The notes beneath the pieces were generated by a model that was given only the letters and a program-made list of their open reading frames with translations, made no database searches and had not been told where the DNA came from. Below are positions 1 through 7,299 of a stretch of 14,836 bases of DNA, piece by piece; within the stretch, counting starts at the first letter, position 1, and each line of letters opens with the position of its first letter. The translations under genes and the position numbers were made by a program. Origin of the DNA: Flavobacterium sp. (GTDB lineage Bacteria > Bacteroidota > Bacteroidia > Flavobacteriales > Flavobacteriaceae); assembly GCA_012032075.1 (NCBI GenBank), contig JAAURU010000030.1:1-14836 (forward strand), read 5' to 3'.

Positions 1-642
1 ACACATCTCCATAACCTGTAGCTTCTGGTCAATTAATGAACCACCAAAAGAAATCCCCTTACCAAGTTAACACACCAGTAAACTCATTTTTTAATTTTTT
101 ATATTGACCAAACATATAACCGACTTCTCTTCCACCAACACCAATATCTCCAGCTGGACATCTGTATCAGCACCAATGTGTCTTGTAAGCTCTGTCATAA
201 ATGCTTGACAAAATTTCATAATTTCATTATCTGATTTCCCTTTTGGATCAAAATCAGAACCCCCTTTTCCACCACCCATAGGTAATGTGGTTAAACTATT
301 TTTAAAAGTTTGCTCAAAAGCTAAAAACTTTAAAATACTTAAATTTACAGATGGATGAAAACGCAACCCTCCTTTATAAGGTCCTATAGCAGAATTCATT
401 TGAATTCTATATCCTCTATTTACTTGAGTTTTTCCAGCATCGTCTAACCAAGCCACCCGAAAAATGACCACTCTTTCAGGCTCAACAATACGCTCTAAAA
501 GCATTTTGCTTTGGTACTTTTTATTATCTTCAATAAAAGGAATTACAGTTTCTGCAACTTCTCTTACTGCCTGCATAAATTCAGGCTCATTTGGATTTTT
601 TTTAGCTACTGCTTCAATAAAAGACGACACACTTTCTTTCAT
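1..642 (-). pseudogene. gdhA: NADP-type glutamate dehydrogenase, 5' part, broken by three one-base indels; runs off the window
   Basis: Glutamate dehydrogenase interconverts glutamate and 2-oxoglutarate plus ammonia in the cytoplasm. The first 162 codons read cleanly from the ATG at 640-642 and match the hexameric GdhA family: GPYKGGLRF (residues 87-95), QTFKNSL (111-117) and PMGGGKGGSDFDPKGKS (121-137) carry the substrate and catalytic lysines. After GADTDV the frame is lost where the family has the catalytic-aspartate motif PAGD, because one base is missing at 157/158. An extra base near 64-65 and a missing base at 30/31 follow. With these three corrected, the rest reads on as family sequence (PAGDIGVGGRE, YMFGQYKKLKNEFTGVLTGK, SFGGSLIRPEATGYGDV). 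The family length is about 445 residues, so most of the gene lies outside the window. The conserved meaning of the broken frames favours sequence error over old decay. Identity is certain; real loss of function is doubtful. Confidence 0.9.
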
Positions 643-690
643 GATTTCTTGATTTAATTACGTTTCAATTTTGTTTGAATTTACTTTAAT

Positions 691-702
691 GAAAACGTTT
701 TC
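691..702. promoter_or_regulatory. Perfect 12-bp palindrome GAAAACGTTTTC in the gdhA leader, candidate operator
   Basis: GAAAACGTTTTC is its own reverse complement. It lies between the gdhA -7 element (714-721) and the gdhA ATG (642), where a bound repressor could block transcription. The central CG and the flanking T in TGAAAACGTTTTCG resemble operators of LacI/GalR-family regulators, including cre-type sites. The match in form is seen in the sequence; any regulator is inferred. Confidence 0.4.
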
Positions 703-713
703 GTTTAGTGCGA

Positions 714-721
714 CAAATATA
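714..721 (-). promoter_or_regulatory. gdhA -7 promoter element TATATTTG
   Basis: Read on the minus strand, the eight bases are TATATTTG, a full match to the Bacteroidetes -7 consensus TAnnTTTG. They lie about 70 bases before the gdhA start codon. No clear TTG -33 element is visible at the usual distance. Confidence 0.5.
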
Positions 722-833
722 CATTTTATTAAATTATGAGAAATTATTTTTTAAAAAATCTAATTTTATACTCTTATTTGAGCTTTTATTAAGAAAAAAA
801 CAAGAAAAAATTTTTAGGTGGATTTACTTTTTA

Positions 834-841
834 TATATTTG
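834..841 (+). promoter_or_regulatory. -7 promoter element TATATTTG of the exported protein gene
   Basis: TATATTTG fully matches TAnnTTTG and ends 24 bases before the ATG at 866. The frame is open upstream to 818, but a start there would overlap this element, so it supports the 866 start. A TTG -33 element is not evident. Confidence 0.5.
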
Positions 842-865
842 TTATTAAATGAAATTTATTTAAAG

Positions 866-1684
866 ATGCCTAAAATAATAAATTACCTACTATTATTGAC
901 CGTTTTTGGACCTTTACATAGTATAGCGCAAGGTGGTTTTTCCCATGAAATAGGAGCTTTTGCTGGTGGTGTAGCTTTACAGTCTGATTTTGGTGTTAGA
1001 AATGACTTTGAGACCAATAAAGGAAATACTGGTTTTGCAATAGGTCTTGTTCATTACTTAAATTTTGCATACAAAGCAGAATGTAATTGTTACACGCGTG
1101 ACAATTATTTCAATGACCACTTTAAACTACGTTCAGAGTTATCTTATAATAGTACTAAATTAGAACATTTTGGTAAATGGGCTGATAAAAATTCTCCTGA
1201 TGGCTTGAAATTAAGAGCTATGAAAGGTGAAGCTAAGGTGACTGATATAGGAATGCAATTAGAATTTTATCCTTGGAGTATTAGAGACTTTACAGCTACT
1301 GAAGGTGCATTTGCTCCTTTTGTAGGTTTTGGTGGGCATTTTTCTTTTTTTCGTAATAACACTTATTCTGAATTAGGACCATTAGGAACTCCAGCAACAA
1401 CATATGCAAGTTACTTGCCAGATGGCTATTCGTCTGAAGGGGGAAATACGTTTTCAGTAGTGGCAAGTATAGGAACAAGATATAAAGTTTCAATGTTATC
1501 TGATGTTTTTGTTGAATTGAGATGGCAATATTATTTTTCTGATTGGGTTGATGGATTACGAAAAATCCTGCTCTGTATGAAGAAAACAAAGCTAATGATT
1601 GGAATGCATGGTTCAATTTTGGTTATATTTATTACTTATATTAGTAGTTTGAATTATAAAAAGCATTATATTAAAATGCCTTGA
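866..1684 (+). CDS. Exported beta-barrel-like protein next to gdhA, C-terminal frameshift
   Basis: From the ATG at 866 the product begins MPKIINYLLLLTVFGPLHSIAQG, a typical signal peptide with likely cleavage after the Ala-Gln region. The mature part is rich in alternating aromatic and glycine segments (FAPFVGFGGHFSF, VFVELRWQYYFSDW), as in small outer-membrane beta-barrel proteins. It resembles a family of Flavobacteriaceae proteins of unknown function usually found beside glutamate dehydrogenase; that match is from memory. As written, the frame runs to 1684, but the tail after WVDGL looks random. In the +1 frame, one base missing near 1556-1565 would give NPALYEENKANDWNAWFNFG and then YIYYLY, a strand-like ending with an aromatic C-terminus and a stop at 1642-1644, typical of outer-membrane proteins. 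The true end is therefore probably 1644. The function is unknown. Confidence 0.72.
   Translation: MPKIINYLLLLTVFGPLHSIAQGGFSHEIGAFAGGVALQSDFGVRNDFETNKGNTGFAIGLVHYLNFAYKAECNCYTRDNYFNDHFKLRSELSYNSTKLEHFGKWADKNSPDGLKLRAMKGEAKVTDIGMQLEFYPWSIRDFTATEGAFAPFVGFGGHFSFFRNNTYSELGPLGTPATTYASYLPDGYSSEGGNTFSVVASIGTRYKVSMLSDVFVELRWQYYFSDWVDGLRKILLCMKKTKLMIGMHGSILVIFITYISSLNYKKHYIKMP
1656..1682 (-). terminator. Probable intrinsic terminator of the metB transcript
   Basis: On the minus strand AAGGCATT, a 7-base loop and AATGCTTT form a stem of about 8 pairs with one G-U pair, followed by TTTTTAT. It lies between the convergent ends of the exported protein gene and metB. The stem is short and AT-rich, so confidence is moderate. 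Confidence 0.45.
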
Positions 1685-1725
1685 GTTTACAATTCAACGC
1701 ATTTTTGTTTAATTATATTAATCTA

Positions 1726-2874
1726 TTAGGACATAAGTGCTTGTTCTAAATCGGCTATTAGATCATCTATATCTTCTATACCAACACTTAGTCTAACTAA
1801 ATCGTCTGTAATACCTATTTCGGTTCTTTTTTCTGCTGGAACTGAAGCATGAGTCATTAATACTGGATAATTGGCCAAAGATTCTACTCCTCCTAAAGAT
1901 TCTGCTAAAGTGAATACTTTTATTTTTTCTAAAAATTTTACAGCATCTTCTTTTTTTTCTGATTTGAAAGTAAAACTTACCATTCCTCCATAACCACCAA
2001 TCATTTGTTTTTTAGCAATACTATGATTTGGATGACTTTCTAATCCTGGATAATAAACTGTTTTTACAACAGAATGATTATTTAAAAATTCAGCTACTTT
2101 TATTCCATTTTCACAATGACGTTGCATCCTTAAATGCAAGGTTTTAATTCCTCTTAGCACTAAAAAACTATCCATTGGACCCAATATTCCTCCTGTCGCG
2201 AATTGTGCAAAGTGTAATTTTTTTCCTAGTTCTTCCTCTTTTACAACTAAAGCACCTGCAATAACATCAGAATGTCCACCTAGATATTTAGTTGCCGAAT
2301 GCATTACAATATCAGCTCCTAAATCTAACGGTTTTTGTAAATAAGGGGTTGCAAATGTATTATCTACTGCTAAAAGAAGTTCATTTTTCTTAGTAATCTT
2401 AGCTATTTCAATAATATCTACTAATTTCATTAAAGGATTCGTTGGGGTTTCTACCCAAATTAATTTTGTATTAGAATTAATTAATGATTCCAACTTTTCC
2501 AAATTAGTCATATCAACATAATGAAATTTGATTCCAAAATCTTCATAAAATCTAGTAAACATTCTATAGGTTCCACCATATAAATCATCAGTAGCAATAA
2601 CCTCATCTCCAGGTTTTAAAATTTTCATTACTGCATCTATAGCTGCTAAACCTGATGCAAATGCTAAGCCTCTTACTCCATTTTCTATACTGGCAAGTGA
2701 CTCTTCTAAAGCAGTTCTTGTGGGATTTGCCGATCTTGCATAATCATAATCACCAATAGGTTTTCCTGGAGAGGTTTGCACAAAAGTTGATGTTTGAAAT
2801 ATTGGAGGCATAACTGCTCCTGTTGTTTTTTCAGGATGCTGACCACCATGTATTATTTTAGTGTTGAATTTCAT
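1726..2874 (-). CDS. metB: Cys/Met-metabolism PLP enzyme, probable cystathionine gamma-synthase
   Basis: This 382-residue protein is a complete member of the Cys/Met-metabolism PLP-dependent family (fold type I). Its likely reaction joins an activated homoserine ester to cysteine to give cystathionine for methionine synthesis. Visible family residues are the Tyr/Arg pair in YDYARSANPT (Y45, R47), LYGGTYR (Y99, stacking on PLP), the PLP-nitrogen aspartate in AVDNTFATP (D171), the Schiff-base lysine in SATKYLGGHSDV (K196) and the carboxylate-binding arginine in LVRLSVGIED (R361). Length and motifs do not separate gamma-synthase from cystathionine gamma-lyase or O-acetylhomoserine-utilising relatives, so substrate choice is open. 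It follows the DinB-family gene by 20 bases on the same strand and is probably co-transcribed with it. Confidence 0.88.
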   Translation of the reverse strand: MKFNTKIIHGGQHPEKTTGAVMPPIFQTSTFVQTSPGKPIGDYDYARSANPTRTALEESLASIENGVRGLAFASGLAAIDAVMKILKPGDEVIATDDLYGGTYRMFTRFYEDFGIKFHYVDMTNLEKLESLINSNTKLIWVETPTNPLMKLVDIIEIAKITKKNELLLAVDNTFATPYLQKPLDLGADIVMHSATKYLGGHSDVIAGALVVKEEELGKKLHFAQFATGGILGPMDSFLVLRGIKTLHLRMQRHCENGIKVAEFLNNHSVVKTVYYPGLESHPNHSIAKKQMIGGYGGMVSFTFKSEKKEDAVKFLEKIKVFTLAESLGGVESLANYPVLMTHASVPAEKRTEIGITDDLVRLSVGIEDIDDLIADLEQALMS

Positions 2875-2894
2875 TGTTTATTTGATTCAAAGTT

Positions 2895-3353
2895 TTATAA
2901 AAATTTTCTAATTTGGAGCATAATGCCTAAATGAACTCCTTCATGCCAATTATTAAATTCAATTGCTTGCTTTACATTTTGAATAGTAAAACCTGTACTT
3001 TTTGTAGTGAATTCATTAAAATTTATGAAACTATTTTTTGAAAAATCTTCTTGTATCTTTTCAAATGAAGAATACAATATGCTTTTAATATAATCTACTT
3101 CTTCTTGAGTTGTTTTACAAGTAGGTATTGATCCGTTTCTATAAGTCTCTATAAATTCATCAGAAACATTCATAGGCAAACCTGATAATTTATAAACCAA
3201 TGCTTGTTGGATTGCTAAACAATGTCCAATATTCCAAATTAGATTGTTACTAAAACCTTTTGGAATTGTATTTAATTGCTCCAGTGTATAATTATTAATA
3301 AAATTTAAAAATTGGTTTCTCACATTAGCAGTGATTCTAAAAGTTGTTTCCAT
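2895..3353 (-). CDS. DinB-family (DinB_2) four-helix metalloprotein of unknown substrate
   Basis: The 152-residue protein has the layout of the DinB/YfiT-like four-helix-bundle superfamily: a histidine in the second helix (NIGHC, H44) and the late HxxxH pair NWHEGVHLG (H137, H141), which together form the usual three-histidine metal site. Family members include metal-dependent thiol transferases and many proteins without an assigned role, so the substrate is unknown. It is the first gene of a likely two-gene unit with metB, 20 bases downstream, which hints at thiol chemistry but does not prove it. Upstream on the minus strand, TATCTTCG at 3371-3378 matches TAnnTTTG with one mismatch and may be the promoter. 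Confidence 0.8.
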   Translation of the reverse strand: METTFRITANVRNQFLNFINNYTLEQLNTIPKGFSNNLIWNIGHCLAIQQALVYKLSGLPMNVSDEFIETYRNGSIPTCKTTQEEVDYIKSILYSSFEKIQEDFSKNSFINFNEFTTKSTGFTIQNVKQAIEFNNWHEGVHLGIMLQIRKFL

Positions 3354-3532
3354 GTTTATTTTATTTCATACGAAGATAAGAATAAGTAAAATTAAATGTT
3401 ATAATTTATGAAAATCGTGTTTTAACATGTTCATTTTATGAAATTAATATTTTTTTAACTAAAAACAGCCAATATAATTAGTATTTTTATGTTGATGAAA
3501 ATTCATAGTATTGATTTCTAAATCTTATCATT

Positions 3533-3897
3533 ATGAAAAAACTAATTTACCTCTCGAAATTGATGTTTCTATTTTGTTTTTTTCTAAGTTACGGACAAGA
3601 AAATACTCAAAATGAAACTATTGGAAAAATTTATGTAATAAATGCAAAATCTGGAAGTTCTTACAATCATCTTTATTTCCAAAATCAAATTTTATTATGA
3701 AAAAAGGTGGTTTTCCAAATTATGAATCTCTAGTAGGAAAGAGAATAAAGGTTATAAAAATTGCTAAAGAAAATAAATCAGGAACAATTGTAACTTTCGA
3801 ACTTGAAAACGGAAATAAGTTTTTTGGTACTCATAAAGTAATCGATGGGAACATTGAAAAAGCAATAGAGAATGGTGAAATAACAGCTGTTCTATAA
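3533..3897 (+). pseudogene. Small exported protein of unknown function, split by a one-base deletion
   Basis: Translation from the ATG at 3533 gives MKKLIYLSKLMFLFCFFLSY followed by GQ, a clear signal peptide, and then about 33 more residues to a TGA at 3698-3700. A second open frame starts at the ATG overlapping that stop (3697) and runs to 3897 (MKKGGFPNYESLVGKRIKVI...). One missing base near 3679-3684 would join them as ...YNHLYFPKSNFIMKKGGFPN..., giving one exported protein of about 121 residues. I prefer that reading because the second piece has no promoter or signal of its own and its start would be mid-domain. A real ATGA-coupled pair cannot be excluded. No family is recognised. The strong hairpin at 3918-3964 ends the transcript. 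Confidence 0.6.
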
Positions 3898-3917
3898 ATT
3901 TATTACCTATATTTAAG

Positions 3918-3964
3918 ATTACCAATATGTGAATAAAATCATGTATTGGTAATTTTTGTTTTTA
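3918..3964 (+). terminator. Strong rho-independent terminator after the small exported protein
   Basis: ATTACCAATA (3918-3927) and its exact reverse complement TATTGGTAAT (3944-3953) form a 10-bp stem with a 16-base loop, followed by a T-rich run (TTTTGTTTTT). It separates the small exported protein gene from the arsC-like gene. Confidence 0.8.
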
Positions 3965-3994
3965 TAGCCCAATTAAGATATAATTCTTAATTCG

Positions 3995-4002
3995 TACTTT
4001 TG
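3995..4002 (+). promoter_or_regulatory. -7 promoter element TACTTTTG for the arsC-like/EamA pair
   Basis: TACTTTTG fully matches TAnnTTTG and ends 9 bases before the ATG at 4012, so the leader would be very short. No convincing TTG -33 element is seen upstream. Confidence 0.45.
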
Positions 4003-4011
4003 TAAAAAACC

Positions 4012-4365
4012 ATGAAAAACACCATCTTTTACTTAGCTTCATGCAGTACATGTAAAAAAATAATAAAGTCATTACCTACAAATGCTGAATTAGTCTATCA
4101 TGACATTAGACAAGAACCTTTAACTGAAGAAATTGTTGCTGAAATGAAATCTTTAACTGGAAGTTATGAAGCCTTATTTAGTAAAAGAGCACAATTATAC
4201 AAAGAGCGTGATTTAAAAAATAAAAACTTAACCGATGAAGATTACAAAAATTTAATCTTAGAGCATTATACCTTTTTAAGTCGCCCTGTTTTTGTTATTG
4301 ATGGAAAAATTTATATTGGCAATAGCCAAAAAGTGGTAAATGAAGTAATACAAGTATTGAGCTAA
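4012..4365 (+). CDS. ArsC/Spx-type thioredoxin-fold protein
   Basis: This 117-residue protein has the ArsC-family layout: an N-terminal strand, then a CxxC motif (SCSTCKK, C11 and C14), a middle helical part (LTGSYEALFSKRAQLYKE), and the C-terminal LSRPVFVIDGKIYIGNS with the cis-proline and conserved arginine of the thioredoxin-like fold. True arsenate reductases of this family use one active cysteine and a trio of arginines. The presence of a CxxC and the lack of arsenic genes nearby make a general redox or regulatory role as likely as arsenate reduction. Its stop codon overlaps the start of the EamA gene (TAATG), so the two are translationally coupled. The start lies just after a TAnnTTTG element. 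Confidence 0.82.
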   Translation: MKNTIFYLASCSTCKKIIKSLPTNAELVYHDIRQEPLTEEIVAEMKSLTGSYEALFSKRAQLYKERDLKNKNLTDEDYKNLILEHYTFLSRPVFVIDGKIYIGNSQKVVNEVIQVLS

Positions 4366-5258
4366 TGAGTAGAAGAACATTTGCCTTACTTGGAGCAACC
4401 TTTGTGGCTTTAATTTATGGCGTTAACTTCACCATTGCAAAAGACGTGATGCCTACTTATGTGCAACCTTATGCCTTTATTTTAATAAGAGTAATTGGAG
4501 CAACGATTTTATTTTGGGGTTTGACTTTTTTTGGTCCAAAGGAAAAAATAGCTTTAAAAGATTTTCCAACCATTATTTTAGCCTCTTTATTTGGAGTAAC
4601 CATTAACCAATTGGCTTTTTTCAAAGGATTGAGTTATACCTCACCAATAAGTGCTTCGGTAATTATGGTTAGTGCTCCCATTGTAGTTTTAATTTTATCA
4701 GCTATCTTGTTGAAAGAACGTATTAAAACCAAAAAAGTCATTGGTATTTTAATTGGGTTAACGGGAACTTCCATTTTAATTTTATATGGAAAAGACATTG
4801 AAAGTAGTCCAAATGCAGGTTTTGGTAATTTTTTAGTTTTTGTAAATGCTTCTTCTTATGCCGTTTATTTGATTATTATTAAAAAATTGATTTCAAAATA
4901 TCATGCCTTTACTTTTATAAAGTGGATTTATACTTTTGGGCTGTTGTTTACTTTTCCTTTTGCTATTGGAGAATTTAATGCAATTAGTTGGGAAACCATT
5001 CCAACTAATATTTATTACAACATAGGGTTTGTCGTTTTATTTACTACTTTTCTTGCTTATTTAATAAATCTTATGGCAATGAAAGAGTTAAAACCTACTA
5101 CACTTTCTGTCTTTATTTACTTGCAACCATTATTTGCTACCATTTTTGCCGTGAGTTTAGGAAAAGACGAGGTAAATAGTATTAAATTTATTTCTGCTGT
5201 TTTGATTTTCATCGGAGTTTATTTGGTGACCCAAAAGAAAGTAATTAGTAAAGAGTAA
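4365..5258 (+). CDS. EamA/DMT-superfamily membrane transporter
   Basis: The 297-residue protein is almost entirely hydrophobic and is arranged as two EamA repeats of five membrane segments each, about ten in total. The first repeat begins at LLGATFVALIYGVNF with TIAKDVMP. The second starts around residue 150 (GFGNFLVFVNASSYAVYLI). Features such as SYTSPISASVIMVSAPIVV and LQPLFATIFA are typical of the drug/metabolite transporter superfamily, found in the inner membrane. The transported compound cannot be told from sequence. The ATG at 4365 shares a base with the upstream stop, so expression depends on the arsC-like gene. The last codons and the TAA stop lie inside a degenerate heptamer array. 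Confidence 0.88.
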   Translation: MSRRTFALLGATFVALIYGVNFTIAKDVMPTYVQPYAFILIRVIGATILFWGLTFFGPKEKIALKDFPTIILASLFGVTINQLAFFKGLSYTSPISASVIMVSAPIVVLILSAILLKERIKTKKVIGILIGLTGTSILILYGKDIESSPNAGFGNFLVFVNASSYAVYLIIIKKLISKYHAFTFIKWIYTFGLLFTFPFAIGEFNAISWETIPTNIYYNIGFVVLFTTFLAYLINLMAMKELKPTTLSVFIYLQPLFATIFAVSLGKDEVNSIKFISAVLIFIGVYLVTQKKVISKE

Positions 5259-5309
5259 TTAGTCTAATTTCTAAATAACTAATCACTTTTTACTTGTCAC
5301 TAATCACTA
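5241..5309. repeat. Head-to-head heptamer arrays after the EamA gene ('empty' arrangement), also a possible terminator
   Basis: On the plus strand, GTAATTA, GTAAAGA and GTAATTA (5241-5261) are followed by a spacer of about 14 bases. Then, in inverted orientation at 5278-5309, come four heptamers that read on the minus strand GTGATTA, GTGACAA, GTAAAAA, GTGATTA. All are in strict 7-nt register. The arms pair as AGTAATTAGT with ACTAATCACT (9 of 10) followed by TTTTT, so the structure may also end EamA transcription. The EamA stop codon is inside the left arm. Confidence 0.7.
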
Positions 5310-5322
5310 TTTCTTATCTTTG
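5294..5322 (+). promoter_or_regulatory. Complete Bacteroidetes-type promoter of the yicC-gmk operon (TTG-N18-TATCTTTG)
   Basis: TTG at 5294-5296 and TATCTTTG at 5315-5322 are separated by 18 bases. This fits the flavobacterial TTG / TAnnTTTG consensus at an accepted spacing and is the best promoter in the window. The yicC ATG is 20 bases downstream. The -33 element and most of the spacer lie within the inverted heptamer arm. Confidence 0.7.
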
Positions 5323-5342
5323 AATTCTTTTTAAATTAGTAT

Positions 5343-6203
5343 ATGATATTATCGATGACTGGTTTTGGTAAAGCGACTAAGCAATTGCCAAACAAAAAAA
5401 TTAATGTTGAAATAAAATCGTTAAACAGTAAAGGGTTGGATTTGAACATGCGAATGCCTTCTGTTTATAGAGAAATGGAATTAGGTTTACGAAATGACAT
5501 TTCGCAAAAATTAGAACGTGGTAAAGTGGACTTTTCCTTATTTATTGAAGTTACAGGTGAAGAAACCTCATCAAAAGTGAATGCTCCAATTATAAAAGCC
5601 TACATTAACCAAATGAGAGCGATTTTACCAGAAGCAGATGCTACTGAATTAATGAAAATGGCTGTAAGAATGCCTGATGCTCTAAAAACTGAGCGCGATG
5701 AAATTGATGAAAATGAATGGGCAGAAATTGTTGTTGTTGTAAATGAAGCTTTAGAAAACATTCAAACGTTTAGAAAAGACGAAGGAAAATCATTAGAAAA
5801 AGAGTTCCAATTGCGTATTGCTAATATCCGTTCCTATATGGATCAAGCCTTAGTTTTGGATCCAGAACGTGTAAAAAATATCAAAGAACGTTTACAAACG
5901 GCTATCGATGAACTAAAAGTAACTGTGGATGAAAATCGATTCGAACAAGAATTGATTTATTATTTAGAAAAATTAGACATCACGGAAGAAAAAGTGCGTT
6001 TGAACAATCATTTGGATTATTTCTTAGAAACGTTGAATGGGAATGAAGCTAATGGTCGAAAATTAGGATTCATTACACAAGAAATGGGAAGAGAAATTAA
6101 CACTATGGGTTCCAAATCGAATCATGCTGAAATGCAAAAATTAGTAGTGATGATGAAAGATGAATTAGAAAAGATTAAAGAACAGGTTTTGAATGTTTTG
6201 TAG
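5343..6203 (+). CDS. YicC-family endoribonuclease
   Basis: The 286-residue protein starts with the family signature MILSMTGFGKA and has the N-terminal YicC domain (about 1-155) followed by the C-terminal DUF1732 domain. The C-terminal part carries the conserved block LNGNEANGRKLGFITQEMGREINTMGSKS (about 231-259). YicC/YloC proteins are endoribonucleases acting on RNA in the cytoplasm. Length and both domains are complete. It is the first gene of the block with gmk 53 bases downstream, the usual order in Flavobacteriaceae, and has a well-formed promoter just upstream. Confidence 0.92.
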   Translation: MILSMTGFGKATKQLPNKKINVEIKSLNSKGLDLNMRMPSVYREMELGLRNDISQKLERGKVDFSLFIEVTGEETSSKVNAPIIKAYINQMRAILPEADATELMKMAVRMPDALKTERDEIDENEWAEIVVVVNEALENIQTFRKDEGKSLEKEFQLRIANIRSYMDQALVLDPERVKNIKERLQTAIDELKVTVDENRFEQELIYYLEKLDITEEKVRLNNHLDYFLETLNGNEANGRKLGFITQEMGREINTMGSKSNHAEMQKLVVMMKDELEKIKEQVLNVL

Positions 6204-6206
6204 AAG

Positions 6207-6234
6207 AACAAAGAGAATAGAACAAAGAGAATAG
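6207..6234 (+). repeat. Two perfect tandem copies of the 14-mer AACAAAGAGAATAG
   Basis: Copies at 6207-6220 and 6221-6234 are identical and start three bases after the yicC stop. They lie in the 53-base gap before gmk. No role is evident. Confidence 0.85.
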
Positions 6235-6256
6235 ACTACAACACAACTATACTAAA

Positions 6257-6847
6257 ATGAATTCAGCACCAACAAAAAAAGGAAAATTATTTGTGTTTTC
6301 GGCTCCATCTGGATCAGGTAAAACAACAATAGTACGGTACTTATTAGGAAAGAAGGAATTAAATTTAGAATTCTCCATTTCCTGTGCTACTCGCGAACCT
6401 AGAGGACAAGAAATTGATGGAACTGATTACTATTTTATTTCTTGGGAAAAATTTAAACAACATATTAAAAACGAAGATTTTATTGAATGGGAAGAAGTCT
6501 ATACCAATAATTTCTATGGTACTTTAAAATCGGAAGTAGAACGCATTTGGGCTTTAGGCAAACATGTAATTTTTGATATTGATGTTGTAGGTGGTTTGCG
6601 AATTAAACATAAATTTCCTGAAGAAACCTTAGCCGTTTTTGTAAAACCACCCAGTGTTGACGAATTAAAACGCAGATTGAAATTACGCTCTACTGAAAGT
6701 GAAGACAAGATCAATATGCGTATTGCCAAAGCCTCTGTAGAATTAGCCACTGCTCCTCAATTTGATAAAATCATTAAGAATTACGATTTAGATATAGCTA
6801 AAGAAGAAGCTTATCAGTTGGTGAAGGAGTTTATTGGGAAAAAGTGA
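6257..6847 (+). CDS. gmk: Guanylate kinase
   Basis: Guanylate kinase phosphorylates GMP to GDP with ATP, an essential step in guanine nucleotide supply. The 196-residue protein is full length. It has the P-loop APSGSGKTT (residues 16-24) and the GMP-binding region SCATREPRGQEIDGTDYYF (42-60, with S42, R46, R49 and Y58). It also has the GMP-domain motif EWEEVYTNNFYGT, the Walker-B-like IFDIDVVGGLR and the lid region with RLKLRSTE. Its stop codon TGA is part of the first unit of a GTGATTA tandem array. It is followed by a four-helix-bundle gene rather than directly by nadD, which I believe is its usual neighbour in this family. Confidence 0.95.
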   Translation: MNSAPTKKGKLFVFSAPSGSGKTTIVRYLLGKKELNLEFSISCATREPRGQEIDGTDYYFISWEKFKQHIKNEDFIEWEEVYTNNFYGTLKSEVERIWALGKHVIFDIDVVGGLRIKHKFPEETLAVFVKPPSVDELKRRLKLRSTESEDKINMRIAKASVELATAPQFDKIIKNYDLDIAKEEAYQLVKEFIGKK

Positions 6848-6906
6848 TTAGTGATTAGTGATTAGTGATTAGTGATTAGTGATTAGTGATTAGTAATTAG
6901 TAAAAA
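6844..6906 (+). repeat. Tandem heptamer array (GTGATTA)7 plus GTAATTA and GTAAAAA
   Basis: Seven perfect GTGATTA units occupy 6844-6892, followed in register by GTAATTA (6893-6899) and GTAAAAA (6900-6906). The gmk stop codon is bases 2-4 of the first unit. An inverted array of the same heptamer is found at 7295-7348. A 20-bp exact inverted repeat (TAGTGATTAGTGATTAGTGA) is shared by both. Confidence 0.95.
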
Positions 6907-6933
6907 ATTTAATAGTAATAAATAGTTTACAAA

Positions 6934-7299
6934 ATGGGAAAAATAAATTCTTATAAAGACTTATTGATTTGGCAAAAAGGAATCATTCTTGTAGTTAGAG
7001 TTTACCAACTAGTCAAAACCTTTCCTCAAGAAGAAATATATGCTTTAACTAGCCAAATAAAAAGGGCTTCTGTTTCTATTCCATCAAATATAAGTGAAGG
7101 GTATGGTAGAAATACCGATAAATCTTTTAGTCATTTTCTTGATATTGCTAGAGGCTCTTTATATGAATTAGAAACCCAACTTATTATTGCTAAAGAACTA
7201 GAATTCATTACTAATATTGAGCTATATAACGAAATCCTATCACTTATTTCAGAAGAATCGAAAATGATAAACGCATTTTCCAGAACACTTAAAAACTAA
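6934..7299 (+). CDS. Four-helix-bundle protein (S23/IVP-like, TIGR02436 type)
   Basis: The 121-residue protein shows the family hallmarks: an N-terminal YKDLLIWQKG (7-16), then FPQEEIYALTSQIKRASVSI with PSNISEGYGR (about 31-60) and FLDIARGSLYELETQLIIA (68-86), forming four helices. Relatives were first seen as reading frames inside intervening sequences of 23S rRNA genes. Many others lie in ordinary chromosomal sites and in several copies per genome; their role is unknown. This one lies between gmk and nadD and is bracketed by inverted GTGATTA-type heptamer arrays. Its own TAA stop lies in the right-hand array. The context suggests a small insertion into an existing gene block rather than an ancestral operon member. 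Confidence 0.88.
   Translation: MGKINSYKDLLIWQKGIILVVRVYQLVKTFPQEEIYALTSQIKRASVSIPSNISEGYGRNTDKSFSHFLDIARGSLYELETQLIIAKELEFITNIELYNEILSLISEESKMINAFSRTLKN

Noticed and set aside
818..865. Longer N-terminus (start at 818) for the exported protein
   Set aside because: It would overlap the TATATTTG promoter element and would place 16 residues before a clear signal peptide.
6844..6906. CRISPR-like appearance of the tandem heptamer array
   Set aside because: Units are 7 bases with no spacers and no cas genes are nearby; it is a simple tandem repeat.
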